DNA from: Eukaryota sp. TZLM1-RC
Taxonomy: Eukaryota; Metamonada: BaSk clade
Length of the DNA stretch: 64,000 nucleotides
NCBI GenBank assembly: GCA_040285825.1
Contig: JAUPSS010000005.1
Location: forward strand, 496,001 to 560,000
Direction of reading: 5' to 3'
Part shown: one piece after another, positions 53,479-61,893 of the stretch
Numbering within the stretch: position 1 is the stretch's first letter
Layout: each line of letters starts with the position of its first letter
The notes under the pieces: model-generated
Database searches by the model: none
What the model was told of the DNA's origin: nothing
What the model saw: only the letters and a program-made list of their open reading frames with translations
Made by a program: the position numbers and the translations under genes

Positions 53479-53690
53479 TCAAAATAAAATGTAAGTTTTT
53501 CAAAAGTTTTAGTTTCTGTTTGCTCAGGTTTTTCATTCATGTTCTTAACAGAGCTTTTGGGCAAATGAATCTTTCTGGTGACAATTCCGCTTCTTAATTT
53601 GAATATTTTTTGCAGCGGAAATATCTCTGTCATATACTATTTGACACTCAGTACAAATACGCATCTGCTATTAGCCTGTGTGAACATTCT
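53479..53690 (-). pseudogene. Fanzor-like gene, C-terminal end (copy F4)
   Basis: On the minus strand CTECQIVYDRDISAAKN (about 53665-53605) gives the zinc CxxC and the RuvC-III Asp with the following AAkN helix intact, unlike F2. A 4-bp deletion then shifts the frame, after which ELSPERFICPKALLRT and TGA (53537-53539) match the F2 C-terminus. Upstream, two stops replace the residues before the zinc pair, and the gene is cut at about 53700 by another retroelement fragment. Nucleotide similarity to F2 is very high across coding and noncoding parts. Confidence 0.75.
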
Positions 53691-53744
53691 CGGTCATCTT
53701 TAAAAATTTTCTACTCAATTCATCATTATTTAAAACAACAACAA

Positions 53745-53985
53745 CATATATGTTTTTTTATTGAACTACAACACTTAATAAAATAGAATCAGAACTAATA
53801 AGACTAAATTCAATCAAAAATCTCTTCATTGTTTTTTCTTGAACAAGTTTTTGGAAATCATTCAAAAAATTGCCTGTAGCTACTGATAGACTTTCGTTTA
53901 TGGACAATGGAAAAGTGATAAAAACAAGGGGTAAGTTTCTATCTGGTTTCCATCTGCCACAACAACCCCTTTTGGAGGTCAATAA
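53745..53985 (-). mobile_element. non-LTR 3' fragment (family B relative)
   Basis: The minus strand reads DRNLPLVFITFPLSINESLS, then FLNDFQKLVQEKTMKRF, aligning with DRNTQLVFIAFPFSINGRLS and FLDDFQKMVKEKTMKRF of the element at 50-53 kb. It ends in AATAAAAAAA near 53752. It is a 5'-truncated relative that lies upstream of the F4 C-terminus. Confidence 0.8.
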
Positions 53986-54455
53986 ACAAAACAGCTTATG
54001 TAGAAATCATGTTGTACAGCTGATCCACGTGTACATTTTTAGTGCTCAAAAAATTAATGATCATTTTATTCTAAAATTTCCGGGACGAAATCCCCGAACA
54101 AACATCTAAAAAAATGATTCACAGTTTAGATGAAGAATGTCTTTACAGTAAAACAGGTTCGCTGAGACCATTGTATCAAACTAGACCGATTGGTGGACTA
54201 ATCTTCGAAAAAAGAAGTGTTTCAGCTAGCGAGATATAGTAAATTGTGACAGAACATTGTACAAAGTGGAAAATGTCAGTGAAAGGAGACACCAACAATA
54301 GTTAATGGAAGGAGAGCGGCATAGGTTGATGAGAAAAGGGAATTGACAGAAAGATCCACGACTGGAGCAACAGAAATTGAAAGAATGACCAAGGGGATTA
54401 CTATTCAACCAAACAGATCACCACACCATATTACCCCCCAAATCTCCACATCCAC
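53986..54455. other. gene-free stretch upstream of GPN2
   Basis: No gene recognised. It contains the 5' boundary of the retroelement fragment and the GPN2 promoter region; the sequence before the GPN2 ATG is C-rich (TTACCCCCCAAATCTCCAC). Confidence 0.5.
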
Positions 54456-55229
54456 ATGTTTGGACAGCTTGTTACAGGTCCTCCAGGATGTGGTAAGAGT
54501 ACTTATGCTCATGCAGTTCAGCAGTTCTTGTCGGAATTTGATCGTAAAGTTACAGTTGTTAACCTTGATCCTGCCAATGAAAACATTCTGTATGACTGTA
54601 CCATAGACATCCGTGACTTAATTGATATTGATCAAATAATGGATGATCAAGATCTTGGTCCTAATGGTGCCCTATTGTTTGCATTTGACACTCTTGAGAA
54701 TAACTTTGACTGGTTAAAAGACAAGCTTTTAGCACATAGGGATACCTATTTTTTATTTGATCTGCCAGGACAGATAGAACTTTTCACTGTCTATCCAGCC
54801 CTACAACGCATTGTAGGAATACTCGAGAAATGGGGTTTCAGACTAGTTTGTGTTAACCTAGTTGATTCTTTTTGTTGTACTGATATCAGTAAGTTTATCT
54901 CTGCAGTTTTGATTTCATTGACAGAAATGTTAAATTTAGAACTTCCGCACGTGAATGTACTTTCCAAAATGGATCTCGCAGAGGCGTATGGCAAGTTACC
55001 AGCACCTCTGGAGACTTATACTGGGTTTATTGATACTGAGATGCTCATATCATTACTACAAGAACGGGAAACTCGCTCAAAGTTCCAGAAACTTAACCAA
55101 ATGCTTGCAGAGTTGCTTGATGAGTTTTCCTTGGTGACGTTTCTTCCATTAGATGTTTCTGATAAACAAATGATGTATGAAGTACAAAAGAAGTGTGATG
55201 TTGCTATTTGTTATCCTTATCCTATCTGA
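54456..55229 (+). CDS. GPN2: GPN-loop GTPase 2
   Basis: The 257-residue single-exon gene starts MFGQLVTGPPGCGKSTYAHA, the P-loop. VVNLDPANEN, the diagnostic GPN loop LGPNGALLFAFD (residues about 68-79), FLFDLPGQIELF (switch/G3) and VNVLSKMDL (G4-like NKxD region) follow. GPN GTPases dimerise through the GPN loop and help assemble and import RNA polymerase II and III. The first residues and LEEN-type linker fit GPN2 best. Length is a little short of animal GPN2 (310 aa) at the C-terminus. Stop is TGA, which confirms TGA as a stop in this genome. Confidence 0.93.
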   Translation: MFGQLVTGPPGCGKSTYAHAVQQFLSEFDRKVTVVNLDPANENILYDCTIDIRDLIDIDQIMDDQDLGPNGALLFAFDTLENNFDWLKDKLLAHRDTYFLFDLPGQIELFTVYPALQRIVGILEKWGFRLVCVNLVDSFCCTDISKFISAVLISLTEMLNLELPHVNVLSKMDLAEAYGKLPAPLETYTGFIDTEMLISLLQERETRSKFQKLNQMLAELLDEFSLVTFLPLDVSDKQMMYEVQKKCDVAICYPYPI

Positions 55230-55898
55230 TTTTTTTCTATTGTTCATAGTAATTATTTGGAAGTTTTCTTCTTTTCTATGGTTGCAATTCGGTAGGATTT
55301 ACGTTTAAACTAATTATTTCATGACCGACCAGTCACCTCTAATATAACAATGAATCACTTTCATCAAATCGCGTTTGCTAATCATGAAAAAATAAAACAA
55401 TTTTATTGATTTAAACTATTTACATTCATATATTGAATGGCGAAAAACAGTGCTCAAAGCATTTGAAGTCAAGAATGGAATTGTTATTGAAATTTCCAAT
55501 TCATTCATATTTTTGAATTCCATTACTGAATTGTTTCGAAAAGGAAAATGATTCTGCCAAAAGGAAGTTGAATCAAAACTTACAAATTAATGGTATTATA
55601 CTTTGTCAACCACAAACAAACAAACAAAGGAGAAACATTCGTAGCAGAACCAAGAGTTATTGTTTTCAACAGATATAATGTAGTAAAACAGAAAATTTTC
55701 TGTTCAAGGTTCCGGAGTTGGACCTGTTCTCTGAGCATCCTATAGGTTGTGTTCGTTTCCTCAAGTCAGTAATATGGTAAGTTCATTGAGCAACACTTGA
55801 TCAAAAAAACAATTATTCCTCAAAAAGGCATGAAATTGAAAGTTAAGGAGAGGCTTGAGATTTGCATTGTGTGAGAGAATTGCATTATACAATACCAC
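55230..55898. other. gene-free stretch
   Basis: AT-rich spacer between GPN2 and the LTR element with no open frame and no recognisable sequence apart from AATAAA near 55391. Confidence 0.5.
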
Positions 55899-56725
55899 TG
55901 TTGTTGTTGAACTCATATTGAATTAGTAGGTTTCTTTGTATTTCGACTGATGACGTGATACTCATTTATGAATCAGTTTTATTAATAAACTTAGATTTCT
56001 CTCTCTCCTTCGTGTGTTCATCTGCCTAACGGCATCAATAATTATTGGCCCTTCTTATTTCAGATGACTGATCCCTCTGTTAACCTGACGTCTCTTTCTT
56101 CCATGAAAGTTGTAAGTGTTCTTCTGTTCCTATAGGAGTGAAAGATTTATTCTTCGGTGACTCCTAAGAAAGAGCTTGTTCCAGCAAGACTCTTGGTCGA
56201 TTCTTTTCTGTTAGAGTCCTATCTCTCCAGAAATCCGACGTCTCATCCAGTGACGATGTTCTTCTCAGACATCTACAATCTGTCGTATCGTTCGCCATGT
56301 ACGAAGATTTTAGTCTGGCTATGTCAGAACTGAAGCTTGATGTCCGTATTGGTGACGTCCGAGAACGCATGTCCTGTTACCTGCGACGTTTCCTCCAGGT
56401 AAAGAGTAGGGCTTCCGGACTGAAGTTGCCAGACATAGCTTTTCTGAACCGATTTGCCAGAGGAATTCTTCCCGTAGGTCTCCAACGTTCTCATACCAAC
56501 GATGCACCGGAGAATTTAACAAACCCCATATCTTCCCTCTATTGAGCCAGTACTGTATTTGTCCTCAGAAAAGTGGAAAAAAGTAGTGTTGTTGTTGAAC
56601 TCATATTGAATTAGTAGGTTTCTTTGTATTTCGACTGATGACGTGATACTCATTTATGAATCAGTTTTATTAATAAACTTAGATTTCTCTCTCTCCTTCG
56701 TGTGTTCATCTGCCTAACGGCATCA
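55899..56725 (+). mobile_element. short LTR retrotransposon (827 bp) with identical LTRs
   Basis: Two 139-bp direct repeats, 55899-56037 and 56587-56725, are identical and have TG...CA ends. A 4-bp duplication, ccac (55895-55898 and 56726-56729), flanks them. The 549-bp internal part has a purine-rich tract (AAAAGTGGAAAAAAG) just before the 3' LTR and a possible primer-binding TGGCCC soon after the 5' LTR. It holds an open segment (56297-56545; LRRFLQVKSRASGLKLPDIA) that resembles a piece of gag, but no protease, RT or integrase. It is a non-autonomous TRIM-like element. Identical LTRs mean it inserted recently or was converted. Confidence 0.88.
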
Positions 56726-56795
56726 CCACGAAGAAAACAAATTTATCCAAAATCAAAAAATATTTACACCAAAAAGCCCTCAAAAACAAAAAAAT

Positions 56796-57341
56796 CTACA
56801 ACTCTTCTAAATTCACATCATCTAAATCAACTAAATCATTTTCGCCAGTCAAGGCAGAAAGACTAAACCTATTCAAATCAATACAACAACTTAAACACTT
56901 TACACACCTCGCTAATCTGTTGATAGAACGAGGAATCTGAACACCACATAGCGCATAAGCAAGGGCAGAGGAGAAGTGGTTGCAATTGAAAGCAACAACG
57001 TTGTAGGCTTGACCAGCAAAATCTCCTCCAAGACTACAGACAATTTGTTCAACTTCTTCAGGATTGAGATCTGTTCGGGCCAATGGTATGCATCGTTTGA
57101 ACCTGGCTCCTGCAAAGGGAGCTACTCTCGATTCTGTACGGACAATACCAATGCCACCAACAAAATTGTAGTCGTTTCCATAGACTTCTATGGAAGTGTG
57201 AAGAATTTGCAGACCTAGAAAACGTAGGTACTTGTTGAGTGGGGAGAGGTCATAAATGTTGAGAAACACTATTGGTAGGGATGACCTCATTTGTGGTGAA
57301 GAGTTTTGCAGCTGACGACGTTGAGAACGTGACAGTTTCAT
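56796..57341 (-). CDS. PPPDE/DeSI-type cysteine isopeptidase
   Basis: From the ATG at 57341 the protein has 181 residues. The PPPDE fold is marked by VFLNIYDLSPLNKYLRFLGL, the catalytic His in LQILHTSIEVYG, a glycine-rich NFVGGIGIV strand, and the catalytic Cys in YNVVAFNCNHFSSALAYALC, then an IPRSINRLA helix. This is the DUF862/DeSI family, cysteine proteases that remove SUMO or ubiquitin. The spacing and NCNHFS motif fit DESI2/PPPDE1-type members rather than DESI1. A Cys-rich CVKCLSCC follows the domain. Single exon. Confidence 0.88.
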   Translation of the reverse strand: MKLSRSQRRQLQNSSPQMRSSLPIVFLNIYDLSPLNKYLRFLGLQILHTSIEVYGNDYNFVGGIGIVRTESRVAPFAGARFKRCIPLARTDLNPEEVEQIVCSLGGDFAGQAYNVVAFNCNHFSSALAYALCGVQIPRSINRLARCVKCLSCCIDLNRFSLSALTGENDLVDLDDVNLEEL

Positions 57342-57467
57342 TATGCCCCGTTGGTTCTGCAACCAGGGTCTAAGCTGTTTAGGATTTCAAAACCTGTTCT
57401 TGAATAAAGGAATACCTAAAGTATTGTTTTAGTTTTTCTCATTACTTACTTTAAGAATTATTTTTTA

Positions 57468-57557
57468 CAATGTAGTAGACCTTTGCAATTGACACAAAAT
57501 GTTGACTTGAGTCGAGTCAATTGAGTCGACTGCACAGGTCTACAATGCACTACATTG
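57468..57557. mobile_element. 90-bp hairpin, MITE-like
   Basis: The ends CAATGTAGT and ACTACATTG are perfect 9-bp inverted repeats, with inner AGACCT/AGGTCT and a central AGTCGAGTCAATTGAGTCGACT that is itself palindromic. No coding capacity. It may be a miniature inverted-repeat element or a cruciform-forming spacer. Confidence 0.5.
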
Positions 57558-58540
57558 AATGAAGTGACGTTATTTTAGTTTCGATAACAACATTGTTACT
57601 GGCTTATGCCAGATTTGTTAATCTTAAATTGTTGTATTGATACAAAAGAACACTTTCAATGTCGTTATTGTTCATTTACAACAAAAAGCAATCTATTCGT
57701 TAACCCAGAGACTCATCAAAAATACTAAAAATCACACAAAAAACACCAACCTTCTTCCTTACACTGATCTACTCATAGATTTCTAAAGCTATGCGTTTTT
57801 TGGAAGTATGTCAGGAACGTAGTGTTCCTCGTTAACCCAACGATTAACGGATTATGTTACGTTGCATAGTTTGTAGCGAAACCTGACGCAAGTTTTGGAT
57901 ACGATTTCAGTGGTCTCACACACATTCTTTCAGGCATCACATGCCAGTGGGGTCATTGAATAGGGAAATATTAATGAAACATTGAAGACAGAAAACGACT
58001 GAGATGAAACATTCGACAGCGACTTTAACCTTCATGGCTAAAAAGCCAAGATTTTGTCAAGGCCACCTGACGTTTTCATAAAAAAAGATGTTATTACTAT
58101 TATCTCAGTAATTAACGCAGAGTTTGACCCGAATCTAATGCAGTTGGTTCGGAAACAAAAACATATTTTTGTGGCTTCTACTAATCATAATGCCTCTTCT
58201 GTTGTCAGTGATGATTATCAACGGATTTTTGTCCATTTGTTTCCAAATAAACTATCAATGATCTTCAATTTCGATAAAGGCTTAAATAAGTATCACCCGG
58301 ACAATGTGGCTGAACACAGCATTAAAACCCTTGACGTGTCCTTTTTGAAAAACTCGCTCTGTCCTTTATGCGGAGACTTTATTCAAAAGAGACTATGAGT
58401 CTACACCATTAAATGACAATTTAAATCCGTTTAATAAAGAAGATCAAATATTCATAATTGTGTAACAAATTTCATTTTTGTACAGCTGAAAATAATTTAG
58501 CTGATGCTGCTCCATGTTTGCTTATCAACAAGGCAAGCAT
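57558..58540. other. gene-free stretch with one unassigned open segment
   Basis: An open segment at 58054-58398 (115 codons, no ATG start) includes RQKHIFVASTNHNASSVVSD and ends LCPLCGDFIQKRL. It may be part of the Fanzor-like locus F5 that follows or of another element; I cannot assign it. Confidence 0.4.
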
Positions 58541-59720
58541 GAATTGATTGAGCGAGAAAGGGCAAGAAAAAACCCAATCCAGCCTTGAGATTGAAAATAC
58601 TAGAGGAAATTGTGAGTACATGGAAGAATTATTTCCTGACCTAAATGTTCAACAAGTTAAAAAACAGGTTGACAATAGTGACAAGATTGTACGAAGAACG
58701 TATTTGTTACTCAAAGTTCATTGCTTTCAGTGTCATAAGCATTAGTTGTGCTTTCCAAAGACTTATTGAAGCAATTATATGGGTGGACAAGAAATTTGGC
58801 AAAAGATAATAAGATTTAAAACAAGATGAATAAGCAAGTCTAAATGGTGATGACTATCTTAAGCAGCACTATTAGGAGGTAAAAGGTAATCAACCAAATA
58901 AAAGATCTCAAACTCTCAGATTAATAATCATCATCATTTATATTGAACACTATTACCCTCAATCACACTCAATCTATACCCATGTCACTGATGAAGCAGT
59001 GACTCAAATATTAGACCAATGGGCGTCCTATATTCACACGTCCTATGAGGTCTGTATTGAGCAACATTTCTTTGAACATTGTTGATAATTTTCTAAAAGA
59101 GTTGGATCTCATTCAAAAAATATTGACATTTAAAATGTCAGTTTTGCAAATATTTGCTCAACACTTCAAAAATTCATCAATGTCATCAACACCTAATTTG
59201 CAATTCATGTAGGGGTTGGAGAAGATGCTGAGCAAGATCTGTAGGATGAACATCAGGAGTCAAATTTACAAGTGGAAAAATGGAACTCATTTCTTTCTGA
59301 TATTTATGCTACTCATTGTGATGTCAAATTAACAGAATTTTCATCAACCAATAAAAAGGATATTTTAATACTTTTGTTAGTTATGTCAAAAATAAAATCA
59401 TAACAAATGCTGTGGTGAAGAAATTTTGACAACACTAAATAGGTCAAAAATTTAGTCGCCTTTGGAAAAATTCAAAAGTACATCTTTGAAACTGTTAAGC
59501 GGCACTTAAAGCACCAGTTTTTGGCAAGGTACAAAGCTATGAAATCATTTTTCATCTATAATCAAAGACTTTATGAAGGCTTTTTCACTGCAAAAGAATG
59601 ATAATTTGTCATTGTTATGCTTGGTAAAATGGACTTTAAGTTCGTCAAACCAATTCCAAAACAAAGAATGGAAAGTTCAATTTGCCAAACATCTTTTATG
59701 ATTTTCGTGCACAATGGTTT

Positions 59721-59772
59721 TTATATCTTAATAAATAAAAATAAATAATAAATAAAAATAATAAATAATAAA
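59721..59772. repeat. AATAAATA microsatellite
   Basis: A run of AATAAA/AATAAT units about 50 bp long lies within the decayed part of the F5 locus. Confidence 0.85.
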
Positions 59773-60227
59773 TCTTTCCTATCAATGGCCGATATCAGTC
59801 GTATTTCTGAAAAGAGAATTCAACATGCTACAGAAGGAAGACCTAATCCGTTACTTTTTTACCATGTTTTTCCTTTTAGAACATCACTCTCCCCAGCATA
59901 TGTGCACATTGAAATTAGGGGTACTGAAATTATTCTTAAACAAAAAGATTGATTGGTGAATTTATTGAAATTCCATATAGTCAGTTTGATGAAGCTGAAG
60001 AAAGTGAAGATGAAACCACTGATATCGATGAAAGAAATACCAAAATTTGGAAAAAGGTGCTCAACACGCAGCATAGTGCCATGACCAAAAATTATCAATG
60101 GGTACTTTTCGACGGTAGTATTCTGACAGCTGCGTTTGATGTTTCAGTTCAAAACAAGATGAACGATTTAAGAAAATGTAAAGATAAGCAAAATGAAAAA
60201 GATGAATTATATATTAATGAACTCAGT

Positions 60228-60295
60228 TAATGATTTTCGTCCCATTAGATATGAATTAATTTTATTAAGTGTGCATGTTCAATAAATACCTTAAG
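60228..60295 (+). mobile_element. 68-bp non-LTR 3' tail (family B, copy 3)
   Basis: The sequence TCGTCCCATTAG...TTAAGTGTGCA..TTCAATAAA matches the 3'UTR of the element at 50127-53467. It is flanked by tgaactcagt at 60218-60227 and 60296-60305 and sits within the open frame of F5. Only the last bases of the element were copied. Confidence 0.88.
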
Positions 60296-60639
60296 TGAAC
60301 TCAGTACAGATGAAATGAATTCATTAAAAGGTAAGGTTATTGTTGGAATAGACACAAAAGAACATGGTGCAAAGCTAGTAACGGGCTCTGGTACTCTTAA
60401 TCTAGAGGTAATACTATACCATATTGGTCAATCTTTTGCTGTTGAATAATAATGAGGCCTATTGAATAAATATCCCTGAATCAGAAAGATGAATATTAGA
60501 AGAAATCATAAATAATAAGATTTGCGTCAACACAATAAGGAAGAATAGAGAAAAATAATGAGTACTGAAAAAAAGACAGTTTGAAACACAATATAGATTA
60601 TTAGCATGGAAAAATTATTATCATTACATTATTAGAAAA

Positions 60640-61893
60640 ATGCATTTTTGAGTTACCAGAATTCAAGTTGTTTACGATTTCAAAATTATAATTTATTAAC
60701 CCTTGAATTCCTCTACATATATTGATATGCTTGCTGCCTTGACGTAACTTCACCTATACTATTTGTGATATTAGGGACTTTACAGTTGAAAAATTTCTGA
60801 AATTAATTAGAATTTTTGATTAATTTCGACTCTATCGTCTTGTTACTGTGTTGATTCATCTCAATCTGCTGACTATACCACAGTTTTTGTTTCATGAATA
60901 GTTGATCATTGATGGTGCAGAGAACGAAGTATAGGAAATAACTGTACAGTGATTTTAACCTCACAAAGTTGTTTGAATCACCATACCTTCGATCAGTGTA
61001 CGTCTTTGGAGAGGGAAGTCATTAACATATACAAGGCCGAAAGATTGAATGTTTTGATGTTTGGACCAAGGAGACTCCACTAGTGAGGTGCTTTAACTTT
61101 AGGAAATTTCTCTTTTCAATTGATCATGTGCTTCTATCCACGTTTGTTATGGACTTATTCACCCATGTTCGAACACTAAATTGAAGCAATATCTGTTCCG
61201 CTGTCATTTCTGGATGTAGAGCTATCTGTCTACATCGCTTGATTCAGAACTACACTTATCTCATTCAACAACAGTTCATTTGGCTTCTATCCATGCCGAT
61301 TATGGAGTTATTTCCCCGTGTTGGGCACTGAAACGAAGCATTATATGTTCTTGTTTTCGTTTCTCCATGTAATGGCATCGGTCTACATCTCTTCATTCAG
61401 AAGTTTTCATATTTTATGCAACAAGTGGTTTTGGTCCGTAAGTATGACACTTATCATCCTTTCCACATTGTTAGAACATTGTTTCCAATTACCTTAGCCT
61501 TCGTTCATTGGATCATGTTACGTGATTTGACCTTATTTTGCACAGCTGCCAGTCTATTGTCGGTTACGCTTTGAACCATTGGAACTTGGAATTAGAACAT
61601 GTCACTTTATTAAACTTTGTGCATGAAATACTATTGTTGACTTTAAGTGATACCTTTTCTCAGGTAACATACTGCAAATTTGCACTGTCAAAACTGTGGT
61701 TGTGGTGACTGCATATAAACAGTACCTTGAACATCTATAGAATTAGTCACTCACATGATTTGAAGTGCAGGTTAATGATGTTCTGTGATATTTATTGATT
61801 TTATGAAACGACACCCTTGAAATATCAGCAAGTATTTGAGTTACCAATAATTTTATCTCAATATAACCTCCAATAAATTGCACAGATGGTAAA
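60640..61893. other. gene-free stretch downstream of the kinase gene
   Basis: No gene recognised. The middle holds a diverged tandem repeat (see 61131-61404). The last part near 61870 carries AATAAA-like sequence in the kinase orientation. Confidence 0.5.
61131..61404. repeat. diverged tandem repeat, period about 153 bp
   Basis: Two units (61131-61252 and 61284-61404) share CTTCTATCCA, ATGGA(C/G)TTATT, the GTCTACATC block and ATTCAGAA, at moderate identity; a partial third unit may follow at 61415-61500. No coding potential. Confidence 0.65.

Larger units (their letters stand above)
58548..60620 (+). pseudogene. Fanzor-like gene, N-terminal half (copy F5)
   Basis: Pieces in order: DNSDKIVRRTYLLLKVH (about 58670-58720; N-terminal helix as in F1 and F3), ILDQWASYIHTSYEVCIEQH (about 59010-59070), FETVKRHLKHQFLARYKAMK (about 59490-59545), then an open frame 59949-60450 with YQWVLFDGSILTAAF (the TDG-type segment) and GKVIVGIDTKEHGAKLVTG (60335-60390), the RuvC-I strand. 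Asp is kept, but the usual DPG is DTK. Inside that frame a 68-bp retroelement tail (60228-60295) is inserted with a 10-bp duplication; on either side the frame matches up. Beyond 60450 only TQYRLLAWKNYYHYIIRK (about 60585-60640) is readable. RuvC-II, zinc finger and RuvC-III were not found. Confidence 0.6.

Noticed and set aside
58054-58398. 115-codon open segment as an independent gene
   Set aside because: It has no ATG start and no recognisable domain; kept only as a note in a gene-free stretch.
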